6,137 nucleotides of DNA, from positions 1 through 6,137 of the forward strand of contig DGNZ01000069.1 in assembly GCA_002389175.1 (NCBI GenBank). The letters run 5' to 3'. Numbering within the stretch: position 1 is the stretch's first letter; each line of letters begins with the position of its first letter. The DNA comes from Rhodospirillaceae bacterium UBA4479 (GTDB lineage Bacteria > Pseudomonadota > Alphaproteobacteria > Rhodospirillales > Casp-alpha2). The notes under the pieces are model-generated. The model was given only the letters and a program-made list of their open reading frames with translations, was not told the origin of the DNA and ran no database searches. Shown here piece by piece: positions 1 to 6,108 of this stretch. The position numbers were made by a program, and so were the translations under genes.

Positions 1-1323
1 AATACGGCGGTCTTCGTTCACGAACAAACCGAAGAAACAATCGAAGTTGAAATCTCTGGATTGGCGGAACATTACCGCCAAGCAGGCCTTGTTGGTCTTC
101 GTGAAGTCATTGACGAACGCGCCCAGGGACAACGCCTCAGTCTTTATTTATTGACCGACCCCGCCCGCCGCCCGATCGCGGGTAACCTGAATGCATGGCC
201 GGTTGCCACCGTACCAGGCGATTGGATCGATTTTGATTATCGCCGCCCTGTGGGTGAGCGTGTTGTTGAACATCGCGCCCATGCCAGACATTTGGTGTTG
301 CCCGGTGGGTATCAATTGCTGGTGGGTTACGACATTCAAGATCAAGTCCGCTTGGAGCGCCGTATGCGCATATCCATGATTTGGATCGGTGCGTTGGCAT
401 TGGTTCTGGGTCTGGGTAGCGGTTTGGTGATGGCCCGTCGGTGGTTGTCGCGCATTGATACCGTGAACAAAACAGCGGGTGAAATCATGCAAGGCGACAT
501 GTCGCGCCGGGTTCCCGTGCATGGCACTGATGACGAATTGGATCGTCTTGCCCGGAATTTGAATGACATGCTGGACCGGATCGAAGCATTGATGACGGGC
601 CTGCGCCAAGTCACCGATAACATCGCACATGATTTGCGGTCGCCGTTGAACCGATTGCGAAGCCGTCTTGAAGTCACGCTGATGGACGACCCTGGACGCG
701 ACATCTACCGGACCGCGTTGAAAAGCACGATGGAGGAAGCGGATCATCTTTTGAATACGTTCAACGCGCTGTTGTTGATCGGCGAGGCGGAATCAGGGTT
801 GGACCGAAGTAAGCTTCTAAAGGTTGATTTATCGGACCGACTGCATGATTTGGCTGAACTATATGAGCCAGCAGCCGAAGAGGCTGGATTGATATTTTCA
901 GAAAACATCGAAGATGGGCTTTGTGTGCGGGGGCAACCTGATTTGATCTCTCAGGCCGTCGTGAACCTGTTGGACAACGGACTCAAATACACGCCCAAAG
1001 ATGGTAAGTTAGAAATCAAAGCCTATACCGACGATATGAAGAGATCTTGTGTTGAAGTCTCGGATACAGGTCCGGGGATTCCCCCAGAAGATCGCGTGCG
1101 CGTATTGGATCGGTTCGTCAGATTAGAAGGCAGCCGCTCATCACCCGGCAGTGGGCTTGGTTTGTCGCTGGTTGCGGCGGTGACCAAACTGCATCAGGGC
1201 GAAATTGTATTGGATGATAACAAGCCTGGCTTGATTGTACGCCTTATATTCCCAGCCTTTACCGAGATTGAGCCCGCTTTATCTGACGCTCGCGGAACGC
1301 CAGGAAAAGTGCCCCAAAAATAA
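1..1323 (+). CDS. Sensor histidine kinase of a two-component system, 5' end outside the window
   Basis: This is an inner-membrane sensor kinase that would autophosphorylate on histidine and pass the phosphate to a response regulator. The frame is open from base 1 (440 codons seen, then TAA), so the TTG at 61 is unlikely to be the true start; the first membrane helix is missing. Counting from the first codon in the window: a short periplasmic sensor part (about 1-120), a membrane helix (about 123-145), a HAMP linker (about 146-197), and the dimerisation/phosphoacceptor helix with H-box NIAHDLRSPLNRLR, phosphorylated His at 210. The ATPase domain shows the N-box (VNLLDN, Asn 322 and 326), G1 box DTGPGIP (Asp 355), F-box DRFVRLE and G2 box GSGLGLS (383-389). 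All catalytic motifs are intact. The neighbouring regulator gene, expected upstream, is not visible and the signal is unknown. The last 65 bp overlap the convergent transporter gene. Confidence 0.95.
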   Translation, partial: NTAVFVHEQTEETIEVEISGLAEHYRQAGLVGLREVIDERAQGQRLSLYLLTDPARRPIAGNLNAWPVATVPGDWIDFDYRRPVGERVVEHRAHARHLVLPGGYQLLVGYDIQDQVRLERRMRISMIWIGALALVLGLGSGLVMARRWLSRIDTVNKTAGEIMQGDMSRRVPVHGTDDELDRLARNLNDMLDRIEALMTGLRQVTDNIAHDLRSPLNRLRSRLEVTLMDDPGRDIYRTALKSTMEEADHLLNTFNALLLIGEAESGLDRSKLLKVDLSDRLHDLAELYEPAAEEAGLIFSENIEDGLCVRGQPDLISQAVVNLLDNGLKYTPKDGKLEIKAYTDDMKRSCVEVSDTGPGIPPEDRVRVLDRFVRLEGSRSSPGSGLGLSLVAAVTKLHQGEIVLDDNKPGLIVRLIFPAFTEIEPALSDARGTPGKVPQK

Positions 1324-2146
1324 TCACCAACGCGCCAACGATACTGACATTATCGGGTATCACATCAAACACGGCGAAATCATATAACGTCGCAAAAACC
1401 AGCGTCGCGTATGAAAACGGCACCACGAAACTAGCGTCAGCATATTTCATCGCTTGGATATACAAAGCCTGCGCACACGCCATGACACACCCGATTGCCA
1501 CTAAAAGCTTCCATTGATCTGGCGTGGGGTCGCGCCAAAAGAAACTCGCAGCCGTCACGGCCAGCACCATGCCAATTATGTTGTTAATGAACAAAATACG
1601 GATAGCGGGTTCAAGGCCGCTTAGGCGTTTGAGAAAAATCATCTCTAAGCCCATGAATATTGCAGCAGTCAGCGCGATCAAGGCTCCAATTTGAAAAGCG
1701 TCCATCCCCGGGCGGATAAGGATCAGCGCCCCGATACAAGATATCCCCGCCGCTGACCAACGCACGGGTCCGACCTTTTCGCCCAACAATGGAATCGCCA
1801 ACATCATGGTTGCGATGGGGCTGAGAAAGCTTATCGCGGTTGCTTCACCCAAGGGCATCTGTGTGGCGGCGGCAAACATGCAACTGACCCCTAAGAAGCC
1901 AAAGAAAGTCCGTAGGATGTGCAGACGCCACGGAATGCCAACGAACCGAAGTTTCAAGAATGGTGCGAGCATTGCCAGCATTGAGAATGCAAAGAAAAAC
2001 CGTCCCGCTGTGATCTGAGAAGGGTGCAATGCGGGGCCAAGCGTGTCAGTCCCCAACGTCTTTGCGATCAATGTAGTTGCCGCAACCAGACTGCTGGCGA
2101 TGAGGATCATCACAGCGCCCTTGAGCTGATTGGGGCTGGGTTGCAA
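1259..2146 (-). CDS. EamA-family drug/metabolite (DMT) transporter, 295 aa
   Basis: This is an inner-membrane permease of the DMT superfamily with two EamA repeats and about ten predicted hydrophobic helices; length is typical. Family features include the end of the first repeat, where LGEKVGPVRW leads into a helix ending LILIRPG (142-147), and the second-repeat VVPFSYATLV segment (241-250) before a basic C-terminus. The substrate cannot be deduced; family members move amino acids, S-adenosylmethionine, purines or other metabolites. The chosen start is TTG at 2146 with a weak GGGG at 2155-2158. An ATG at 2110 has a better AAGGG (2118-2122) but would remove the LKG stretch before helix 1, which is also present in the second DMT protein of this window, so the longer form is preferred. 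It starts one codon after the oxidoreductase stop, implying cotranscription and translational coupling. Its 3' end overlaps the kinase gene tail-to-tail. Confidence 0.92.
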   Translation of the reverse strand: MQPSPNQLKGAVMILIASSLVAATTLIAKTLGTDTLGPALHPSQITAGRFFFAFSMLAMLAPFLKLRFVGIPWRLHILRTFFGFLGVSCMFAAATQMPLGEATAISFLSPIATMMLAIPLLGEKVGPVRWSAAGISCIGALILIRPGMDAFQIGALIALTAAIFMGLEMIFLKRLSGLEPAIRILFINNIIGMVLAVTAASFFWRDPTPDQWKLLVAIGCVMACAQALYIQAMKYADASFVVPFSYATLVFATLYDFAVFDVIPDNVSIVGALVIIFGALFLAFRERQIKRAQSR

Positions 2147-2149
2147 GGT

Positions 2150-3187
2150 TTATGCCCCGTCTAGGCGGATACACACTTTTCCAAAATGGGCACTTGATTC
2201 AAGATACCGATAGGCATCTTGGGAATTCTCAAAATCGAAGACTTGATCAATCACGGGTTCAATTTTCGCCTGTGAAATGGCTTGGCACATGCGCACCATA
2301 TCTTCGCGTGGACCGACCGTGACGCCTTGCAGGCGAACATCACGGCTGATGATAAAGGGCAATAAGACGTTGCCGGTGGTGGCCCCGGATAAGACACCGA
2401 TTAAACTCAACGTGCCGCCAGGGCGCCCCGCGATCAAGGATTGCTTCATGGTTTGGGTACCCCCCAATTCGATCACGTTATCGACGCCGTCGCCACCTGT
2501 CAGGTCCTTGGCAATATCGCGGGCGATCGCACCCCATTCAGGGTTGTCGGCATAATTGATGCCGAAATCAGCGCCCAGTGCTTTGGCTTTGACGAGTTTA
2601 TCATCGGATGACGATGTGATGATCACGCTGGCACCCGCAAGTTTTGCAAACTGCACGGCGAACAATGACACGCCCCCAGTGCCCTGGGTCAGTACAACAT
2701 CACCCGGTTGCACTTGTCCGTGACGCACGACGGCAGACCATGCGGTCAGGCCTGCGCAGCTCAAGCTTGCGGCTTCGGCATCAGATAAGTGATCAGGTGT
2801 TTTGACCAAACCACCCACGGGGCAGATCCGATATTCTTGCAAGAACCCATCCGAAGCACGCCCGCTATCGCTTTCCATCGCGTGATCCGTCGCGCGACCT
2901 GCGGGCCAATCCTGGAAGAAGCAGGCAGTGACACGGTCGCCGACGTCAAACGCTGTGACATTGTCACCCAGGGCCGTGATGGTGCCTGCACCATCGGATA
3001 GGGGAACAAGGTTTTCTTGTTTCTGGCGAGAACGATATCCCCCCTTGGCGATCAATAGGTCACGATAATTCAATGATGCTGCCCCGACTTTGACCAGGAC
3101 TTCGCCCGGGCCGGGCGTCGGGACCGGGGCCTCAATCATGGTGAGGGCATCGATGCCGGTGGATGTTGAAAAGACCTGTGCGCGCAT
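2150..3187 (-). CDS. Zinc-less MDR-family NAD(P)-dependent alcohol dehydrogenase / quinone oxidoreductase-like protein, 345 aa
   Basis: This is a soluble medium-chain dehydrogenase/reductase, expected to transfer hydride between NAD(P)(H) and an alcohol, aldehyde, enone or quinone; the substrate is unknown. The N-terminal GroES-like domain covers about 1-130, with SLNYRDLL (38-45) and PLSDGAG (62-68) followed by GDRV (83-86). The Rossmann domain covers about 140-290, with the nucleotide loop GTGGVS (169-174), SSSDDK (192-197) and KALGAD (202-207). The catalytic zinc ligands of classical alcohol dehydrogenases are absent: the usual Cys site reads NYRD, and the GHE motif is replaced by LSDGAG. 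The four-cysteine structural zinc lobe is also missing. The NYRDLL, PLSDGAG and QGTGGVSLFA motifs fit what I recall of the MDR subgroup often labelled MDR7. The start ATG at 3187 is fixed by a strong ribosome binding site. The downstream transporter begins three bases after the TAA. Confidence 0.92.
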   Translation of the reverse strand: MRAQVFSTSTGIDALTMIEAPVPTPGPGEVLVKVGAASLNYRDLLIAKGGYRSRQKQENLVPLSDGAGTITALGDNVTAFDVGDRVTACFFQDWPAGRATDHAMESDSGRASDGFLQEYRICPVGGLVKTPDHLSDAEAASLSCAGLTAWSAVVRHGQVQPGDVVLTQGTGGVSLFAVQFAKLAGASVIITSSSDDKLVKAKALGADFGINYADNPEWGAIARDIAKDLTGGDGVDNVIELGGTQTMKQSLIAGRPGGTLSLIGVLSGATTGNVLLPFIISRDVRLQGVTVGPREDMVRMCQAISQAKIEPVIDQVFDFENSQDAYRYLESSAHFGKVCIRLDGA

Positions 3188-3189
3188 GT

Positions 3190-3198
3190 GATCACCTC
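3190..3198 (-). promoter_or_regulatory. Strong Shine-Dalgarno site of the MDR oxidoreductase gene
   Basis: The minus strand reads GAGGTGATC, a nine-base complement of the usual bacterial 16S rRNA 3' tail, with seven bases between GAGG and the ATG at 3185-3187. It is the best ribosome binding site in the window. It fixes the oxidoreductase start and suggests efficient translation. Confidence 0.8.
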
Positions 3199-3215
3199 AA
3201 TAAAAAACTGGTGCC

Positions 3216-3264
3216 AAAAGACTGGGGCCGCGCTCAGAATTTACTGGGGCGGCCCTTCGGTCTT
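3216..3264 (-). terminator. Terminator-like hairpin after the 133-aa membrane protein gene
   Basis: On the minus strand a 7-bp GC stem, GGGCCGC/GCGGCCC (3249-3255 with 3225-3231), is enclosed by a 5-bp stem AAGAC/GTCTT (3260-3264 with 3218-3222) through a small internal loop. The 3' arm ends in TTTT, and a further run of six T follows at 3202-3207. The apical loop is long (17 nt) and the U-tract right after the stem is short, so the call is moderate. Its place, 41 bp after the stop of the unknown gene and before the oxidoreductase ribosome binding site, fits an intrinsic terminator or attenuator. If so, the oxidoreductase unit would need its own promoter, which I could not pick out. Confidence 0.45.
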
Positions 3265-3304
3265 ATATCACGGTGATGATTGCCGCAATCTTGATGGTGT
3301 GAGT

Positions 3305-3706
3305 TTAGGACAAGAAGCGGCTTTGATTAGAATTCGGGCACGGCGCTTTAATAATGGTTTCGCCATGATGATGCAGGTTCACCCAGATCCGATCGTTGCC
3401 ATCCAACCAGTCATAAACCCATGCGTCAGATGGCGGACATACCAATTTCAAATACGAATACTGAATACGCTTGTTGCGCTGATTGATGACTTGCGCATGG
3501 TCGTAGCGTGAAACGTGAACATCGACGACGACGTTCTCGTCGACGTAGTTCTTTACGGCCACGGTGGCGACCTCAAGCGCTTCGTCTTCTGTCATTTCAT
3601 TGGCGAATTGGCTAAGCGTGACCAGCGTTAAGCTTGGAATGGCGATTGCCGCCACTAAGCTGATAAAGAACCAACGCTTTGCTTGGATTAAATCAGAGAT
3701 CCACAT
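3305..3706 (-). CDS. Hypothetical single-pass membrane or secreted protein, 133 aa
   Basis: I do not recognise this protein. A short basic N-terminus (QAKRW, 8-12) precedes one hydrophobic segment (about 13-32), either a membrane anchor or an uncleaved signal; cleavage near SQFANE (32-37) is conceivable. An acidic helix-like stretch (about 37-56, including TEDEALEVATVAVKNYV) follows. The rest is polar, with alternating hydrophobic residues suggesting beta strands (VVVDVHVSRY, 59-68; IQYSYLKLV, 81-89). It also has two cysteines (90 and 123) that could pair in the periplasm and a His triplet (112-114). The anchor followed by a small alpha/beta domain loosely recalls periplasmic PepSY-like or pilin-like proteins, but no diagnostic motif is present. 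The start ATG at 3706 has AAAGGG seven bases upstream (3714-3719). It stands alone, with gaps of 117 and 213 bp to its neighbours. Confidence 0.75.
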   Translation of the reverse strand: MWISDLIQAKRWFFISLVAAIAIPSLTLVTLSQFANEMTEDEALEVATVAVKNYVDENVVVDVHVSRYDHAQVINQRNKRIQYSYLKLVCPPSDAWVYDWLDGNDRIWVNLHHHGETIIKAPCPNSNQSRFLS

Positions 3707-3737
3707 GTGATTTCCCTTTCCCTTCGGTAGCCCCGCT

Positions 3738-3763
3738 GCCTATCCCATTTTTGGGTTTTAGGC
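3738..3763. repeat. Imperfect A/T-loop hairpin in the leader of the 133-aa protein gene
   Basis: GCCTA at 3738-3742 pairs with TAGGC at 3759-3763. Inside it, CCCA pairs with TGGG around a four-base loop, leaving an asymmetric bulge (one base on one side, three on the other). It lies 32 bp before the start of the 133-aa gene and overlaps the stop codon of the doubtful small ORF. It could be a weak terminator or leader structure, or chance; no proper T-tract follows on either strand. Confidence 0.25.
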
Positions 3764-3850
3764 CGGTTGCTTTGCGCCCCGTCGTTTCCGGCGGTTAGCC
3801 ATTTCGAGGATTCGGACGTTCAAGACATCGCGAATCGAGTAACTAAACAT
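3758..3850 (-). CDS. Doubtful small ORF, 30 aa, basic C-terminus
   Basis: An ATG at 3850 opens a 30-codon frame ending in TAA at 3758-3760. The product begins MFSYSIRDVL and has a strongly basic cluster, NRRKRRGAK, near its end. It lies in the 213-bp gap before the 133-aa membrane protein gene, on the same strand, 51 bp upstream of that start. There is no clear Shine-Dalgarno sequence before the ATG, so it may be a leader peptide, a real microprotein or chance. The basic residues come from a CGG/CGA/CGC-rich stretch that could simply reflect base composition. Nothing in it is recognised. Confidence 0.2.
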   Translation of the reverse strand: MFSYSIRDVLNVRILEMANRRKRRGAKQPA

Positions 3851-3896
3851 TACGTCAAAATCCACAATTGGTCTGTGAGTCCCATCACATGACGTA
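3851..3896. repeat. Separated 7-bp inverted repeat in the intergenic gap
   Basis: TACGTCA at 3851-3857 is mirrored by TGACGTA at 3890-3896 with a 32-bp spacer that contains the palindrome CAATTG (3865-3870). A related CGTAAT follows at 3901-3906. It could be a pair of operator half-sites for the gene or small ORF downstream, but a match this short in 213 bp can easily arise by chance. Confidence 0.2.
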
Positions 3897-3919
3897 TTTT
3901 CGTAATTGTTTCAAGGGGG

Positions 3920-5077
3920 TTAGCCCTTAAGAGTTGTCTCTAATCGCTCAAAGAATAAATCGATATCTGATTTATCGTTCAACATGTGCGGACTGACCCG
4001 AAGGCCACCGCCCCGAACGCTGACAAAAACATCCAGTTTTGCGAGACGTTCAAGAATATCGTTGGGGAAACCGCCATCCCGGTGCATGCCGATGAAATGC
4101 GGACAGCGTGTTTCAGCGGGTGGCACATTTAAACCTAGGCTGGCTGCACCATCAGCCACGGCATCCGTCAGCGTCTTCAGATATGCACCCACGCGTTCGG
4201 TTCCCCATGCGTCAATCTGCTTCATGGATGCCTGTATCATGGGCAATGATATAAAGTTTTCAAACTCGCCGACATCGAATCGGCGGCTAGCGGGTGTGTA
4301 TTCCGATGGATTTCCGAGCAAATCGAGGCCCGCACTATCACCCAAATGGTTGTGAGAGTGATTTTCGATGGGGGTGCCATCTTGGTGGTCTGGTCGGAAA
4401 TACATAAATGAAAGCCCATAAGGGCCCATCAGCCATTTATAAGCGGCATTCACCAGGTAATCAGCACCCAATGCTTTGACGTCGATGGGCTGGGCTCCCG
4501 TCCACTGCGTGGCATCGATTACAAACTTTGCACCCACTTCTTTTAGGGCAGCACCGATTGAAGCCAAATCAAGTAGGGTGCCATCCGTCCAATGACACGG
4601 AGGGAGGGCAGCGAGCGAAGTGCGCTCATCAATCGCAGCCAGAATCTCGCGGGTCCAGTTATGATCTTCGGGTCTTTTGATTTGAACGATTTCGGCATTG
4701 CAGGCCTTGGCCAGATTGTCCCATGCATAAACGTTTGATGGAAATTGGCCTTCGATGACGATGACACGTGATCCCGCAGGCAATGTGATGTTCTTTGCCG
4801 CGGTGGCGATGCCATAGGCCGCCGACGGATGAATGGCGATATCGTCTGCGGTTGCCCCGATCATTGCCCCGAATCGTGCCCGAATATCTTCGGTCTGCAA
4901 ATGCCGCGCGTGTTCATCGATGGCCCAAGGGTATGCCTTGGCCTCAACGCCGATTTTCCCGGCTGCGACAGTCGCGCGCGGAAGCGTCGATTTAGACGCC
5001 GCGGCAAGATAAACCATGCCTTTTGGCACGTCATACAGGTCTCGTTGGCAATCCAACGGTGTGTTTTGATCATTCAT
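3920..5077 (-). CDS. Class V aminotransferase-fold PLP-dependent enzyme, 385 aa
   Basis: This is a cytoplasmic fold-type I PLP enzyme of the class V aminotransferase / cysteine desulfurase / kynureninase-like group. The predicted cofactor lysine is K214 in NAAYKWLMGPYG, preceded by the aspartate expected to bind the pyridine nitrogen, D188 in FVIDATQWTG, and by CHWTDG (161-166), which holds the conserved active-site His. PSAAYGI (84-90) fits the phosphate-binding region, and LRVSPH (359-364) carries an Arg expected to bind the substrate carboxylate. Full length with no lesion. The reaction is unresolved: the sulfur-accepting Cys loop expected of a cysteine desulfurase is not evident (CPHF at 325-328 lies before a different segment), so an aminotransferase, lyase or epimerase role is possible. 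The start ATG at 5077 has only AGGG one base upstream, so translation may be weak or coupled to the transporter ending 63 bp upstream. Confidence 0.9.
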   Translation of the reverse strand: MNDQNTPLDCQRDLYDVPKGMVYLAAASKSTLPRATVAAGKIGVEAKAYPWAIDEHARHLQTEDIRARFGAMIGATADDIAIHPSAAYGIATAAKNITLPAGSRVIVIEGQFPSNVYAWDNLAKACNAEIVQIKRPEDHNWTREILAAIDERTSLAALPPCHWTDGTLLDLASIGAALKEVGAKFVIDATQWTGAQPIDVKALGADYLVNAAYKWLMGPYGLSFMYFRPDHQDGTPIENHSHNHLGDSAGLDLLGNPSEYTPASRRFDVGEFENFISLPMIQASMKQIDAWGTERVGAYLKTLTDAVADGAASLGLNVPPAETRCPHFIGMHRDGGFPNDILERLAKLDVFVSVRGGGLRVSPHMLNDKSDIDLFFERLETTLKG

Positions 5078-5140
5078 GCCCTAATTCAGTCACAGCCGTG
5101 CGCTGAAATCAAATACCACAATGTATCGGGACAATTTGGC

Positions 5141-6046
5141 TTAGTTCCCAGCGCCGGCGGCTTCCGCCGCGCGGGCCTTGGAATTTTTAATATGCTCGCG
5201 GTAGGTGATGTAGGCGGTACTAGAGAAAATAAGGATTCCCCCCATCCATACGAAGACATCGGGTATCTCTGCAAAAAAGATGTATCCCGTGATCGAGACC
5301 CATACCAAACGAACGAAATCGAATGGCATGGCGACATGGGTTTCCGCGTGTTTTAACGCCTGAGACACCGCGAGCTGTCCGATTCCCCCCAATATCCCGA
5401 GCAATAGGAGCCAGCCAAAATCGATCATGCTGGGGGTGGACCAGACAAATAAGGCGGGCACCAACGCGAGGGGCGCCATCACCAAAGACATATACGTTGT
5501 AATCGTGACGGCGGATTCGGTTCGGCCCAGATCTTTGACGATAATCACACAGGCTCCCCAAAAAGTAGCAGATATCAGAACAAGTGCATTCCCCACCCCG
5601 ATTTCTTCGAATCCAGGCCTGAGCACAACCAACGTCCCAGCAAACCCACACCCAATGGCCAGTGCGCGCCGCCAGCCTATCTTTTCCTTCAAGATCAATA
5701 TGGCCAACAAAGTCGCGAATAAGGGTGCGGTAAAGGACAGGGCGGTGACATCTGCGATGGGGGCGAGGCTGAGAGCCGTGAAAAAGCACAGCATGGCGCC
5801 GAAATTCAGGACACCGCGTAATATGAGCATCTTGATGCGGCTGGTCTTTAACGGCGCAATACCATCGCGGACGAAAAATGGAATCATGACGATCAGCGCG
5901 AAAAACAGCCGAAAAAACACCACGATGAATGGATGGACGTTATCAGACACGTGACTGATGGTGGTATGCATCAACCCCAGGCATAGCGTCGCGAAGAGCA
6001 TCCAGCTGATGCCTTTGAGGTTTTCTGACATTGTATTGAAGGACAT
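5141..6046 (-). CDS. EamA-family drug/metabolite (DMT) transporter, 301 aa
   Basis: This is a second inner-membrane DMT permease with two EamA repeats and about ten hydrophobic helices. With the start used here, NLKGISWML (9-17) leads into helix 1; ALSFTAPLFATLLA (102-115) and LKEKIGWRR (119-127) close the third-fourth helix region; and TLVVLRPG (138-145) ends the first repeat. In the second repeat AMPFDFVRLVWV (239-250) is the equivalent of VVPFSYATLV in the other DMT protein here. The C-terminus is Ala-rich and basic. Start choice: ATG at 6046 has GGAG eight bases upstream (6055-6058), whereas ATG at 6076 (10 residues longer) has no such site and falls inside a candidate -10 box. ATG at 6031 also lacks one. 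It probably heads a unit with the PLP enzyme. The substrate is unknown; a metabolite linked to that enzyme is an inference from position only. Confidence 0.92.
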   Translation of the reverse strand: MSFNTMSENLKGISWMLFATLCLGLMHTTISHVSDNVHPFIVVFFRLFFALIVMIPFFVRDGIAPLKTSRIKMLILRGVLNFGAMLCFFTALSLAPIADVTALSFTAPLFATLLAILILKEKIGWRRALAIGCGFAGTLVVLRPGFEEIGVGNALVLISATFWGACVIIVKDLGRTESAVTITTYMSLVMAPLALVPALFVWSTPSMIDFGWLLLLGILGGIGQLAVSQALKHAETHVAMPFDFVRLVWVSITGYIFFAEIPDVFVWMGGILIFSSTAYITYREHIKNSKARAAEAAGAGN

Positions 6047-6054
6047 TAACGAGG

Positions 6055-6058
6055 CTCC
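6055..6058 (-). promoter_or_regulatory. Shine-Dalgarno site deciding the start of the rightmost transporter
   Basis: GGAG on the minus strand lies eight bases before the ATG at 6044-6046. No comparable site precedes the in-frame ATGs at 6076 or 6031, so 6046 is the favoured start. Confidence 0.55.
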
Positions 6059-6071
6059 GGTGCGGATGGAC

Positions 6072-6099
6072 ACCATACGTCAGCGCATCATTTAGGCAA
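6072..6099 (-). promoter_or_regulatory. Candidate sigma70-type promoter of the rightmost transporter
   Basis: On the minus strand TTGCCT (6094-6099) and TATGGT (6072-6077) are separated by 16 bp; each matches the consensus at four of six positions. Transcription would begin near 6065, downstream of the ATG at 6076 and upstream of the one at 6046, agreeing with the ribosome binding site argument. Matches of this quality are common, so this is tentative. Confidence 0.3.
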
Positions 6100-6108
6100 C
6101 CCGCGGGT
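6099..6108. repeat. 10-bp perfect palindrome next to the candidate -35 box
   Basis: ACCCGCGGGT is a perfect palindrome touching the upstream edge of the candidate -35 element of the rightmost transporter. The position would suit a regulator binding site, but it is short and single, and no regulator gene is in the window. Confidence 0.25.

Noticed and set aside
148..747. Long minus-strand ORF opposite the kinase
   Set aside because: It is antisense to a kinase with intact motifs and has no recognisable domain; it is a shadow of the coding frame.
1324..1365. Short repeats (CGTTGGCG/CGTTGGTG, GATAC/GTATC) just after the kinase stop
   Set aside because: They lie inside the transporter coding sequence, the stems are 5 bp or less and no T-tract follows, so no terminator is supported.
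3197..3220. Possible sigma54 promoter before the oxidoreductase (TTGGCACC on the minus strand)
   Set aside because: The -24 half resembles the consensus, but the required GC at -12 is missing; the position is a run of T.
3188..3511. Plus-strand 107-codon ORF starting with GTG right beside the oxidoreductase start
   Set aside because: It has no ribosome binding site, lies antisense to the better supported 133-aa membrane protein gene and across the terminator-like hairpin, and shows no recognisable domain.
3905..3935. AAGGG/CCCTT hairpin at the stop of the PLP enzyme gene as a terminator
   Set aside because: The stem is only 5 bp and is followed on the minus strand by GAAACAATT rather than a T-tract.
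4829..5356. Plus-strand 175-codon ORF spanning the gap between the PLP enzyme and the transporter
   Set aside because: It runs antisense to the ends of two well-supported genes, has no ribosome site and shows no domain.
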